From assembly GCF_041154745.1 (NCBI RefSeq), contig NZ_AP031573.1, forward strand, positions 930,001-994,000: a stretch of 64,000 bases of DNA. The letters are read 5' to 3'. A program made the position numbers and the translations under genes. The number at the start of each line of letters is the position of its first letter. The stretch's first letter is position 1. The notes under the pieces were generated by a model that was not told where the DNA came from, made no database searches, and worked only from the letters and a program-made list of their open reading frames with translations. Below are positions 1-7,915 of this stretch, piece after piece. The DNA comes from Flavobacterium sp. CFS9 (GTDB taxonomy: Bacteria; Bacteroidota; Bacteroidia; Flavobacteriales; Flavobacteriaceae).

Positions 1-431
1 GATAACAATTGCTTGGTCACATAGAAATCCTTATACAAATCCACTTCGTATTCAACTGAATTTAAGGAATATAAAACTTCTTCAAGTACTGTCGCATGAA
101 TCAAATACGAAACCTCATTTGTTTTAGGCAAGTAAAGTCCGCCCTCTTTTCTAAAAACAGTAATTCTGGCTCTGGCAGATGCCGAAATACCTTTTTGCTG
201 AACCAGACTTAAAATTTGTTCTTCAAAATATTCCATCGTAAAATTCATTGGAATTTCCATTCGAACCACACGCATAGAAGCCATTAATCTGAAATAATGA
301 TCTTCAAGGAACAAGATTTTATTATTGATAATTTTTACTGTTTCAAAAACACCATCTCCGTATAAAAATGCGCGGTTTTGAGTTAATATATTATCTTCTT
401 CTGCTACTATATTTCCGTTAAAATTAATCAT
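1..431 (-). CDS. Class IV aminotransferase (partial, C-terminus outside window)
   Basis: The first 143 codons of a PLP-dependent class IV aminotransferase, the fold of branched-chain aminotransferase (IlvE) and aminodeoxychorismate lyase (PabC). The N-terminal motif FLYGDGVFETVKI, followed by a HxxRL-type segment (EDHYFRL), is the family's opening signature. The PLP-binding lysine and the C-terminal half are outside the window, so IlvE-like and PabC-like roles cannot be separated; short class IV proteins in Bacteroidota are often PabC-like. Start is ATG at 431. It lies just downstream of the START-like gene, separated by a terminator-like hairpin whose T-run abuts the start codon, so it may have limited read-through expression or its own promoter. 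Confidence 0.8.
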   Translation of the reverse strand, partial: MINFNGNIVAEEDNILTQNRAFLYGDGVFETVKIINNKILFLEDHYFRLMASMRVVRMEIPMNFTMEYFEEQILSLVQQKGISASARARITVFRKEGGLYLPKTNEVSYLIHATVLEEVLYSLNSVEYEVDLYKDFYVTKQLL

Positions 432-457
432 AAAAAAACCCTGAATTTTGTTCAGGG
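432..457 (-). terminator. Hairpin with T-run between the START-like gene and the aminotransferase
   Basis: CCCTGAA and TTCAGGG form a 7-bp stem with a 5-nt loop. On the minus strand the stem is followed by seven T residues and then directly by the ATG of the aminotransferase. It looks like the intrinsic terminator of the START-like gene, or an attenuator for the gene after it. Confidence 0.6.
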
Positions 458-485
458 CAAATATAAGGTATAAAATAGAATTTTA

Positions 486-878
486 CTAAACAGATCCGAT
501 AAGATGTTTCAGGTCTGAGATCTGATTCTCCCACAGTTGTTTAGCTTCTCCCACTTCCTCTTTATCAGCAAAATCTACTACCATTAACGACACGTCTTTG
601 GTAAGTTCATCAACCAAAATGTGCAATTCAAAAAAATACTCAGTGTCTTTACTACTTTCATCCACCCATTTGAATTTGACTTTTTCACCTGTTTTTTTGG
701 AAGCCAAACGTGCTTTTTCCTGTGAGTCGTTCCAGATAAAAGTAAAAAATTCTCCTCTTGAATTTACATTATCAGCAAACCATTCTGATAATCCTGACGG
801 AGTTGATATATATTGATACAATAGTTGCGGCGAAGAATTGATCGGAAACTCGATTTCGTAACGTATTTTTGGATCCAT
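486..878 (-). CDS. START-like (SRPBCC/AHSA1-type) domain protein
   Basis: A 130-residue cytoplasmic protein made of one START-like/SRPBCC domain, the helix-grip fold that forms a deep hydrophobic ligand pocket. Visible family features are the N-terminal segment IEFPINSSPQLLYQYIS, the following GLSEWFADNV segment, and a C-terminal long helix (LWENQISDLKHLIG). Length matches the short single-domain proteins found throughout Flavobacteriia. No ligand or reaction is known to me. It has no signal peptide. It is followed by the class IV aminotransferase on the same strand. Start ATG at 878 is preceded by an A/T-rich stretch, as usual in this phylum. Confidence 0.8.
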   Translation of the reverse strand: MDPKIRYEIEFPINSSPQLLYQYISTPSGLSEWFADNVNSRGEFFTFIWNDSQEKARLASKKTGEKVKFKWVDESSKDTEYFFELHILVDELTKDVSLMVVDFADKEEVGEAKQLWENQISDLKHLIGSV

Positions 879-966
879 GTGCTACTTTTAATTTTTTTGG
901 AAATATAAGAATATATGTCCAAAAACAACACGTTTTTAAAAATATTTTTTTTTCTTCATTTTATGC

Positions 967-996
967 TTGCATGCTTTAATATTATTTCTATCTTTG
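967..996 (+). promoter_or_regulatory. Promoter of tRNA-Met
   Basis: TTG at 967-969, a 19-nt spacer and TATCTTTG at 989-996 match the Bacteroidota sigma-A consensus (TTG, 19-21 nt, TAnnTTTG). Transcription would begin about 30 nt before the mature tRNA. Confidence 0.75.
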
Positions 997-1033
997 CACC
1001 CGCAATGAGGAACACGGTTCTACTTGCAGTCTT

Positions 1034-1107
1034 GGCGAGGTAGCTCAGTTGGTTAGAGCGCAGGATTCATAACCCTGAGGTCACGGGTTCAACTCCCGTC
1101 CTCGCTA
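1034..1107 (+). tRNA. tRNA-Met (anticodon CAT)
   Basis: A full cloverleaf can be drawn: acceptor GGCGAGG/CCTCGCT with a terminal G-U pair, D arm GCTC/GAGC, anticodon loop TTCATAA, and T arm ACGGG/CCCGT with TTCAACT loop. The anticodon is CAT. The anticodon stem lacks the three consecutive G-C pairs of initiator tRNA and the acceptor end is not the initiator C-A mismatch, so elongator Met is the best reading; tRNA-Ile with modified CAU is less likely. One A-C mismatch occurs next to the anticodon loop. CCA is not encoded. A promoter and a terminator flank it. Confidence 0.9.
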
Positions 1108-1115
1108 CAAAAAAT

Positions 1116-1149
1116 AAACCCCTAATCATCAATTGATTAGGGGTTTTTA
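1116..1149 (+). terminator. Intrinsic terminator of tRNA-Met
   Basis: AAACCCCTAATCA and TGATTAGGGGTTT form a perfect 13-bp stem with a 5-nt loop, ending in a T-run. Confidence 0.85.
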
Positions 1150-1332
1150 TTTAAATTTACACTCACTCTAACCAGCTAATTAGAATGAGGAAATTAAAAA
1201 AAAAGCAACTGGAATTCGAACAATGTAAACAATACGACAGCGGACTTCAGACTTTGTACTTCTTCTTTTTTATAAGAAAAGTATGCGGACAGGTCAGAAT
1301 AGTATTTTATAAGCTAAATCATTTATAAAAAC

Positions 1333-1590
1333 ATGGATATAGTTAAATTTAAAATCACGTCAAAAACGATAAAAGTAGAAGTACGCAATTCGAATAACTA
1401 CGTTTTTAATTTCAACACTGCTTTAGAGATTGAAAAAGAAGACAGAGACGTTTTATTAAGACTGTACAATGCGTTGGACCTTCTTTTTAAAAAAGAAACT
1501 CATCCTGAGATTAAAAACTATATTTCACCCAATCAAACTAACATTTTGGATCAGATTTCTGCTGCTGATAATCTGGAGCAGGAAAAATAA
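1333..1590 (+). CDS. Hypothetical 85-aa protein
   Basis: I do not recognise this protein. It is 85 residues, without a signal peptide or membrane segment, and has alternating charged and hydrophobic beta-strand-like residues at the N-terminus (KFKITSKTIKVEV) followed by a predicted helix (EDRDVLLRLYNALDLLF). Start ATG at 1333 follows an A/T-rich leader. A terminator-like hairpin follows its stop, which suggests a monocistronic unit. Coding status rests on the open frame, plausible composition and the terminator. Confidence 0.5.
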   Translation: MDIVKFKITSKTIKVEVRNSNNYVFNFNTALEIEKEDRDVLLRLYNALDLLFKKETHPEIKNYISPNQTNILDQISAADNLEQEK

Positions 1591-1625
1591 ACCATCGTTA
1601 GTTTATCGTTGGAAATTTATTTCTC

Positions 1626-1668
1626 AAAAAGAGGAAGTCTCCGCAACATGAGATTTTCTCTTTTTTTT
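1626..1668 (+). terminator. Terminator-like hairpin after the 85-aa gene
   Basis: AAAAAGAG...GTCTC pairs with GAGAT...CTCTTTTT as an interrupted stem followed by a long T-run. Confidence 0.45.
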
Positions 1669-1990
1669 ATTTTTTTGTTAGATTCTAAACAATTTTAGTA
1701 AAACAAAATTCCAATCTACAATTTTTGTTTTCAAAAATAACTTCTCTAAAACCTTAATCTGAGGCCCACACCGTCTTTCACGGGACCAAAATCAAAAATT
1801 TACTTCAAAATCCAGACTAAAATCAGGTATTTCTACTTAGTGAATTAATCCATTAAAAAACGATTTTTGTTTCAAATTACGTGAAACCGTAAGTTATTCT
1901 CTGAAAACTGATATAACTTAGCGTAGCAAAAATCACAAAAAGAAAACTATAACACTTAACCATAAAATAAAAACCAAAAAAAAACGAACC
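1669..1990. other. Gene-free AT-rich stretch
   Basis: About 320 bp without a convincing ORF, RNA or repeat. It probably holds the promoter and leader of the zinc-ribbon gene at 1991, but I see no good TAnnTTTG box. Confidence 0.4.
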
Positions 1991-2431
1991 ATGGAAAAAC
2001 TTTGGTGTTGGCGTTGCAAAACAGAAGTTCCTATGTTACATCCAGAAGAATATCAAATTGCAACTAAACTCTATCGTAATGGCTTTGAACATGGGAAATG
2101 TAATATGACCAGAACAGAGCGATTCAGTGAACTACTTAATTACTATAAGCAACTAACCGGATTTAAAGAAACCAATCCCAATGCGATTATGCATCATCGA
2201 ATTGATCTTTACGGCCCTCCTTGCGAATGTTGTTCTAAACCTTACCGAACTCCTCAGGCAACATTCTGCGCAGCCTGCGGACACAAAAGAACAACGACAG
2301 TAACCAACAGTGATCACACTTTTACAGAAGAGGAACAAAAATGGTGGCAAAAATTATTGGAATCAAACACCTTTAGCCAGCCAGTGCTTGCTGTTAGTGC
2401 TTTAATGGCAAAACTGGATTTAAATTTATAA
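1991..2431 (+). CDS. Zinc-ribbon-containing hypothetical protein
   Basis: A 146-residue soluble protein with an unusual number of cysteines: C6 and C9 in a WCWRC knuckle at the very N-terminus, C37, and a second CxxC...CxxC pair (C78/C81 and C93/C96) that has zinc-ribbon spacing. The middle region is helical. No catalytic motif is visible and I do not know a named family. Zinc binding, and therefore a structural or nucleic-acid/protein-binding role, is an inference from the paired CxxC motifs. Start ATG at 1991 sits after a long A-rich leader. A hairpin with a T-rich tail follows at 2460. Confidence 0.7.
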   Translation: MEKLWCWRCKTEVPMLHPEEYQIATKLYRNGFEHGKCNMTRTERFSELLNYYKQLTGFKETNPNAIMHHRIDLYGPPCECCSKPYRTPQATFCAACGHKRTTTVTNSDHTFTEEEQKWWQKLLESNTFSQPVLAVSALMAKLDLNL

Positions 2432-2459
2432 AAATCAAAAAAAACGAACTCAATCCTGG

Positions 2460-2497
2460 AATCCATTTTTAGTTGTACTAAAAGTGGATTTTCTGCT
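2460..2497 (+). terminator. Terminator-like hairpin
   Basis: AATCCATTTTTAG and CTAAAAGTGGATT form a 13-bp stem (one G-U) with a 5-nt loop, followed by a T-rich tail. It separates the zinc-ribbon gene from the next unit. Confidence 0.6.
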
Positions 2498-2609
2498 TTC
2501 AGGAATATGCAGCTGTTTCTTTAATGTAAAAAATGCGTTAAAATAGCTTTCGGACAGCAATTCTTCGACAATTAAAAATACTTTTGTGAGAACGAAAACA
2601 CACATTGGT

Positions 2610-3173
2610 ATGGATTCCGAAAAATTCATCTTCTGCCTCGAAGGCGTTCCCGACATCGAAAACCACTCTGTTACCCAGGTCGTAAAAAACCTGGAAGAAA
2701 TCGCTATTGATCAGGGTATTGCCAGTATTTACAAAACTTGCGACACGATTGAGGGCCTGGAAGAAAGCCTGAATGTTTTGCTTTATGAAGATCACAATTT
2801 TAAGGATTACGAAATTATATATTTGGTAATGCCGGGTGAGCCCAACAACATCTGTCTGCACGATTACTATTATAGTCTGGAAGAAATCGCAGAACTTTTT
2901 GAAGGAAAGATGAAAGGAAAAATTATTCATTTTGCCAATTTAAAAGTACTTGATTTAAACGACGAAGAAGCGCAGTACTTTTTGGACATTACCGGTGCAC
3001 GGGCGATTTCGGGTTACGGCTCTACTTATAATAAGATCGCCAGCTGCAGTACAATCGACAAAGCTTTTTTTAGTCTGTATCAGGAAAATGATGACATTAC
3101 AGAAGTGGTAGAAGAGCTTTATCAGAAACATTATGCTCTTTGCAAATTACTAGATTTTAGACTGTATTATTAA
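2610..3173 (+). CDS. Hypothetical protein, possibly DUF6642 family
   Basis: A 187-residue cytoplasmic protein beginning MDSEKFIFCLEGVPD. The order FCLEG, YLVMPGEP, LEEIAELFEGKMKGKIIHF and ITGARAISGYG resembles, from memory, a Bacteroidota family of unknown function (DUF6642) with an alpha/beta, caspase-like look; that assignment is tentative. I choose ATG at 2610 over the upstream GTG at 2586 because the conserved block starts there. Its stop is 3 nt before the AraC gene at 3177, so the two are almost certainly co-transcribed and may work together. Confidence 0.65.
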   Translation: MDSEKFIFCLEGVPDIENHSVTQVVKNLEEIAIDQGIASIYKTCDTIEGLEESLNVLLYEDHNFKDYEIIYLVMPGEPNNICLHDYYYSLEEIAELFEGKMKGKIIHFANLKVLDLNDEEAQYFLDITGARAISGYGSTYNKIASCSTIDKAFFSLYQENDDITEVVEELYQKHYALCKLLDFRLYY

Positions 3174-3176
3174 ATT

Positions 3177-4097
3177 ATGAAAAGCAATGCCGACGGAGAG
3201 ATAAAAACCTATGGCGCGAAAGTGTTTCGTGAAAAATTTCTGGGACAGGAAAATCCAATGCATTTGTTATTTAAATCCAGCTCTGATCATTTTTTTTGTC
3301 TGGAAATGGAAGAAATGATGCAGCTTCGTTATGCTGTTCCTCCTTCAAAACACAGTTGTCATACTATACTTTTTGTGACTTCCGGAGTTCACATTGCAAA
3401 GGTTGGTTTCGAAGAATATCAAACCAGTCCAAATGAAATGCTTATTGTTCCGGCCGGGCAGATTTTCTCTATTGAGCACATTAATACGAAGCATATTGGT
3501 TTTATTTGCCAGTTTCATCCGGATGTTTTGATCGGCAAATACGGCAACAGTGAAATGCTAAATGATTTCGACTTTCTTAAAATTGGAGGAAATCCAAAAA
3601 TTATAATCGCTCCGGACAACTTCCCTTTTATAGTTAATCTTTTTGAGCGTTTACAGGCCGCTTATCTTGAAACTGAAATTGATAATTCTGATATTGTTCA
3701 GGCTTATTTAATGGCTCTGTTCTTTGAGATGAATAAAAATGCTCCCAAAACATCCAAAAGTAATACCGCTGCAGCTGTTATTTTTGCTAAGTTCAAAAAA
3801 CTCATTTACGCTAATATCAGGACGCATCATCAGGTAAATTATTACGCCTCTTTGCTTAATATCACTCCCAATCATTTAAACAAATCGGTCAAATCGGCAA
3901 CCGGCAAGTCTGCAGTAAAATGGATTGATGAAACCATTTTAACAGAAGCAAAATACCTGCTGTATCAAACTACCCTTTCTGTAAGTGAAATCGCTATGCA
4001 GGTAGGACACGAGGATCATTCTTACTTTAGCCGTTTCTTTAAAAAACACGAAGGAATCACTCCTATTCAATATCGAAAATTGATTGATAAGTCCTAA
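3177..4097 (+). CDS. AraC family transcriptional regulator
   Basis: A 306-residue regulator. Residues 1-170 form a cupin-like sensing domain (HSCHTILFVTSGVHIAKVG, SPNEMLIVPAGQIFSIEH). Residues about 205-303 hold the two helix-turn-helix units of AraC/XylS proteins, ending in the signature VSEIAMQVGHEDHSYFSRFFKK plus GITPIQYR. It is the second gene of a unit with the 187-aa protein 3 nt upstream, and a small protein follows 69 nt later. No ligand can be assigned. It could control its own operon. Confidence 0.9.
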   Translation: MKSNADGEIKTYGAKVFREKFLGQENPMHLLFKSSSDHFFCLEMEEMMQLRYAVPPSKHSCHTILFVTSGVHIAKVGFEEYQTSPNEMLIVPAGQIFSIEHINTKHIGFICQFHPDVLIGKYGNSEMLNDFDFLKIGGNPKIIIAPDNFPFIVNLFERLQAAYLETEIDNSDIVQAYLMALFFEMNKNAPKTSKSNTAAAVIFAKFKKLIYANIRTHHQVNYYASLLNITPNHLNKSVKSATGKSAVKWIDETILTEAKYLLYQTTLSVSEIAMQVGHEDHSYFSRFFKKHEGITPIQYRKLIDKS

Positions 4098-4166
4098 TTA
4101 TTGCTTCCTGCATCCTATAAACTTGAAAAACGTTTATTGAAATTTGTTCCGTTAAAAAAGCAAATT

Positions 4167-4367
4167 ATGATTTACGTTTTCAAAACATCCGTTGACACAC
4201 CATCAAAGCTGGAATTCGCAAGTGCATTACTTGATGAACTGATACCAAATGCGATATGGAATTTTGACCTTGAAGACTGTGATAATATTTTAAGAATTGA
4301 CAGTGAGGCCGAAATCAATGAAAACATTCTCAGGAATGAGATTTTCGATTGTGTCGAATTAGAATAA
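4167..4367 (+). CDS. Small hypothetical protein (HMA-like fold suspected)
   Basis: A 66-residue acidic protein starting MIYVFKTSVDTPSKLE. The pattern beta-helix-beta, with a centre NAIWNFDLEDCDNILRID, resembles short ferredoxin-like proteins common in Bacteroidota that look like heavy-metal-associated domains but lack the CxxC pair. Only one cysteine pair far apart is present, so metal binding is doubtful. An upstream in-frame extension exists but has no ATG before 4167. It follows the AraC gene on the same strand and is probably in the same operon. Confidence 0.65.
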   Translation: MIYVFKTSVDTPSKLEFASALLDELIPNAIWNFDLEDCDNILRIDSEAEINENILRNEIFDCVELE

Positions 4368-4454
4368 ATTCAAAAAAAGTACATCATACAACACTTGCCT
4401 GTTTGTTAGAAAAACTTAATTTGAATAGTACCCAATTTTCTCCTCTATACCAAA

Positions 4455-4494
4455 AAACAGGGATACAAAACTAATTACATCCCTGTTTCTTTTT
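4455..4494. terminator. Bidirectional terminator
   Basis: AAACAGGGAT and ATCCCTGTTT form a 10-bp stem with A-run on one side and T-run on the other, between convergent genes ending at 4367 (+) and 4513 (-). Confidence 0.75.
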
Positions 4495-4512
4495 AAACCA
4501 TTTATAAACTGA

Positions 4513-6066
4513 CTATTGTCTCCAGCGTGGATCTCCTACGTTTTTATCGATTAACATTTGATTCTTAAGAGTAAAATTTCCAGTCGCACTATTCGCAAAC
4601 TGAGGATCTAACGTTCCGTAAGTTCCCGAAGCATCATATTTTACCGCAGCAACACCGGCCGTATACAATGCAGCCGAATTAAAATAGTTGTTATTTAAGA
4701 AAGTAGGTGCTGTTGTCGAGGTCTGATTGGTATACATCGCTAATGGTGTTTCAAAAAGCGTGTTGCGAATTGTTGAAGCATTACTGGCAAAACGCACGTA
4801 CAAAATTCTGTTAGAAGCTGTCATCGCTTTATTTGAAATGGTACAGGCATCTACCAATACCGTAGTTGTTAAACCTGTTCCGGTAATGTTAGGCGCGTTA
4901 TCGATACGAATAAAATCACGGCCTGTAGCACAATTATTAAAAGTACTATTCTTAAGAGTCAACGATGCCAAATGCGAGGTTCTAAAATCGATACAATCTC
5001 CTTGTACCGTTAATATATTTGTCACAACACTATTTTCAACCGTCACCAAAACAATTTTAGTAATCCCGGTTGCCGTTTGTGTTATAAATGATTTCACAAA
5101 ATCATGAACATTACAACCACTAATTAAAAGTGCACCGTAAGCAGTACTTACTTCATTGTATTTCACCGCATCACTTTGAGTTTTGTCTCCATTGATATCC
5201 AAATCAATTAAACTAACATTTTTAGCTCCTGCGTTGAGCGTAAACTTATTATGAAGCAAGGGTTTATTATCGCTTCTTAGACCTCTAATCGTAATTGATT
5301 TATTCAAAATAATTTCACCCACAAAAACATTGTATTCTCCCGGCATCAATACCAATACTGCATCAGGATCTGCGGCTGCGATTTTTGCATTCAGGTCATC
5401 CGTAGGCTTAACCAAAGTAGCGGTTCCAATATCAATTCCTGTTGTAAAAGTAACCACTCCTCTCTTTTTGGATCCGTTAAACAAAGTGGCGGTATAGGCC
5501 GTTTCTCCTGTAAGTCCTGAAACTATCGCTGCACCGGCAGTTTTTTCAGCTGCTGTGATCGTATGAGTAATTCCGCCCGGACCCGCAGTAATTTGGGTAA
5601 CCGAACTATTAGGCGTCCATCTTAACGTCACTTGTTTCGCTTCGATATCGGCAGGCTGCACAGGGAAGAAGATTTGCTCTGTTAATGTTGCTGCCGTTGT
5701 TACGGACCATTTCGAATCGGCTAGCCCTGAAGCACTGACTGCTTTTACTCTTATCGAATAAACGGTTTCACCTTCCAATGCTACTTTTACGGGAAGCTCT
5801 TTGGCGGTAACATTAATCGTTTTGTAAATTGTTTTAAAATCGGGATCATCAGCACTGAATTCTACCGTATAATGATCAACATCCTCTTTTGTTGTCCAGT
5901 TTAATTCGACCGTGGTTTGATTTTTAACTGCCGCTTTCAGTTCGATTGGAGAGAATACTCTATTGGCTCCTATATCTTCCAGCACTGCTTCATTGTAACT
6001 TTCGCAACCGGCAATTACCAATAAAAACATAGCCAGCAATCCTTTAAATGTATATTTTGCGTTCAT
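4513..6066 (-). CDS. PUL-associated beta-helix lipoprotein (DUF4957/DUF5123-like)
   Basis: A 517-residue predicted outer-membrane lipoprotein. The signal peptide ends in the lipobox LVIAGC. Residues about 35-210 contain two fibronectin type III-like units (VELNWTTKEDVDHYTVEFS; VTLRWTPNSSVTQI). Residues about 220-500 form a right-handed beta-helix, with repeated short strands such as LNKSITIRGL, VSLIDLDINGD and LTLKNSTFNNCA, as in pectate-lyase-like and DUF4957/DUF5123 proteins often seen next to SusC/SusD. I choose ATG at 6066, where the signal peptide begins, rather than the frame's upstream extension to 6123. It is last in the operon after SusD. Glycan binding or lyase activity is possible but no catalytic residues can be assigned. 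Confidence 0.75.
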   Translation of the reverse strand: MNAKYTFKGLLAMFLLVIAGCESYNEAVLEDIGANRVFSPIELKAAVKNQTTVELNWTTKEDVDHYTVEFSADDPDFKTIYKTINVTAKELPVKVALEGETVYSIRVKAVSASGLADSKWSVTTAATLTEQIFFPVQPADIEAKQVTLRWTPNSSVTQITAGPGGITHTITAAEKTAGAAIVSGLTGETAYTATLFNGSKKRGVVTFTTGIDIGTATLVKPTDDLNAKIAAADPDAVLVLMPGEYNVFVGEIILNKSITIRGLRSDNKPLLHNKFTLNAGAKNVSLIDLDINGDKTQSDAVKYNEVSTAYGALLISGCNVHDFVKSFITQTATGITKIVLVTVENSVVTNILTVQGDCIDFRTSHLASLTLKNSTFNNCATGRDFIRIDNAPNITGTGLTTTVLVDACTISNKAMTASNRILYVRFASNASTIRNTLFETPLAMYTNQTSTTAPTFLNNNYFNSAALYTAGVAAVKYDASGTYGTLDPQFANSATGNFTLKNQMLIDKNVGDPRWRQ

Positions 6067-6100
6067 AATTCTAAAACTATAGTTTATTTGTAAATTGTTT

Positions 6101-7897
6101 TTAGTTTCCGAAAACCCAGTCATTTGCTAACTGGCCATTACTTCCGTCAATAAACGTTTGCCAGATTGGCCAAAATTGTCTTTTATCAGGATTAACTCCC
6201 GCTTTGTAGAGTGTACTTATTTTGTTATCGTCCAGCTTATCCCAGCTTTTTGAGGTATAATCTGCACCCTGCGCCTGAGTTTCTCCACGGTTTAAACCAT
6301 AAATCTCCAGTGTCGTATTATCTGCTTTGTATTTGTAATAAAGGGTTGAAGGCACATTAGCATATTCATCAGTGCGTGCTTTTAAACGGGTCATTTTAAC
6401 TTTTGCTTCGTCTAATTTTGTTTTCAATAAATTCCAGCGAATCAGCGCAAACTTACGTTCCATTTCTCCGGTAAACTCATATTTATTCTCCTCGACAATA
6501 CCGTTCATCATGGCCTGCTTACTGCTCAGACCGTCTACATACGCCTCTACTTTTACTGCCTGATTTTGCGAAGCAAACGCTCTGCGGCGGATTTCTTTTA
6601 AGTAGACTGCGGCAGATCCCGGGCCTTCTAATTCATTTGCCGTTTCAGCGGCCATTAAAAGCACCTCGGCATAACGCATGTAAATCTTATTTACCCCATC
6701 GTCATTTGGTGCCGAAACGATACGATTCATCCATTCGAAACGATATTTACCAAAATACCAAGTTTGTAAATCTGTAAGTTCCTGTTTGGATTTACCATTT
6801 ACCGCAGCTCCCCATTTGTAAGGCACACAGGTAACATCTCTGCGGCTGTCGGCCTGATCGTAGTCATAAAAAACAAACGGTAATGGTCCGTTTACCCCTC
6901 CTTTATTGGTTCCCATCTGCTGAAACTGATCGGATGCATCATGTCGCACCGCAAAAGTGAACAACATTCTGCCACGTGTCGCTGCAAAAGGAATTTCCCA
7001 AAGAGATTCTCCTCCGGCTGTTACACTTTCCTGATTGTATTTTCTCCATAAACCTTCAAAAGTAGGCTCTAATCGCGCAGAACCACTGGCAATTACGGAA
7101 CGGCATTCGTCTAACGCCAATTTATACATCGCAGCTACCGAAAGCTCCGGAGCCGTACTTCTTCTCACTCCATCCGGATATTGCTGAAAACCACTGGCCA
7201 TCAAAGCCAAACGGGCTCTTAATCCTTTTACAAAAGCTTTGTTTACACGCTCTGTGCTTGTTGTTGCAGCAGTTTCATTAGGCCATGCGACTAAAGTTGA
7301 AGCTTCGCCTAAATCGGCAATTAACTGTTTGTAAATTTCGTCACGACTTGTTTTAGGCACATAGATTGTCGAAGTAGAAACAGGCTCAAAACGAGCAGGG
7401 ACATCTCCCCAGTTTCTGATCAGATCGGCATAATAAACCGCACGTAAAGTCAGTGCTTCTCCCAGCAGCTGCCCCATCTCTGTATTGGGTAATGGATTGC
7501 CGTACTTTCGCAGCCCTCTGATACACAAATTAGCACGTTCAATTCCTTCATACATCATGGCCCAGGCATTCTTTGGCGAGTTCATTTCCGTATTATCCGC
7601 TTTTGCGTCATAAACTACGAGATCCGATTTGACATTATCACTTGAAGAAGTCAAAAGCCATTCTGTATCGGTATTTAATCCTTGATAAGTCAAAAGTCTT
7701 CCTCGATAAGATTGCTCCTCTCCAAAGGAAACTTTTATTCCATCGACAGCACCCTGAGCTAATCCGGCAGTAGAAAAAATAAGCTGTTCGTCTAAGGTTG
7801 ACTGTGCCGGCGTGTCAAAATATTCCTCCCCAAAATCCTGACAAGAAGTCAACAAACCTGAGATTATCAATCCTGCTATTATTACTTTATATTTCAT
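6101..7897 (-). CDS. SusD/RagB-family nutrient-binding outer-membrane lipoprotein
   Basis: A 598-residue surface lipoprotein that would cap the SusC-like pore encoded 18 bp upstream. The signal peptide ends in lipobox GLLTSC. TPR-like helical content and the motifs LLGEALTLRAVYYADLIRNWGDVP near residue 150 and a C-terminal RYAEVLLMAAETANEL block are hallmarks of SusD. It belongs to a three-gene operon with SusC and a beta-helix lipoprotein. The substrate is not deducible from sequence alone; the beta-helix neighbour hints at an acidic polysaccharide such as pectin, which is only inference. Confidence 0.93.
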   Translation of the reverse strand: MKYKVIIAGLIISGLLTSCQDFGEEYFDTPAQSTLDEQLIFSTAGLAQGAVDGIKVSFGEEQSYRGRLLTYQGLNTDTEWLLTSSSDNVKSDLVVYDAKADNTEMNSPKNAWAMMYEGIERANLCIRGLRKYGNPLPNTEMGQLLGEALTLRAVYYADLIRNWGDVPARFEPVSTSTIYVPKTSRDEIYKQLIADLGEASTLVAWPNETAATTSTERVNKAFVKGLRARLALMASGFQQYPDGVRRSTAPELSVAAMYKLALDECRSVIASGSARLEPTFEGLWRKYNQESVTAGGESLWEIPFAATRGRMLFTFAVRHDASDQFQQMGTNKGGVNGPLPFVFYDYDQADSRRDVTCVPYKWGAAVNGKSKQELTDLQTWYFGKYRFEWMNRIVSAPNDDGVNKIYMRYAEVLLMAAETANELEGPGSAAVYLKEIRRRAFASQNQAVKVEAYVDGLSSKQAMMNGIVEENKYEFTGEMERKFALIRWNLLKTKLDEAKVKMTRLKARTDEYANVPSTLYYKYKADNTTLEIYGLNRGETQAQGADYTSKSWDKLDDNKISTLYKAGVNPDKRQFWPIWQTFIDGSNGQLANDWVFGN

Positions 7898-7915
7898 TTT
7901 GTGATACGTTTTAAA

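Noticed and set aside
1185..1328. 47-codon basic ORF on the plus strand between tRNA-Met and the 85-aa gene
   Set aside because: Composition follows the A-rich DNA, there is no promoter after the tRNA terminator, and no recognisable feature.
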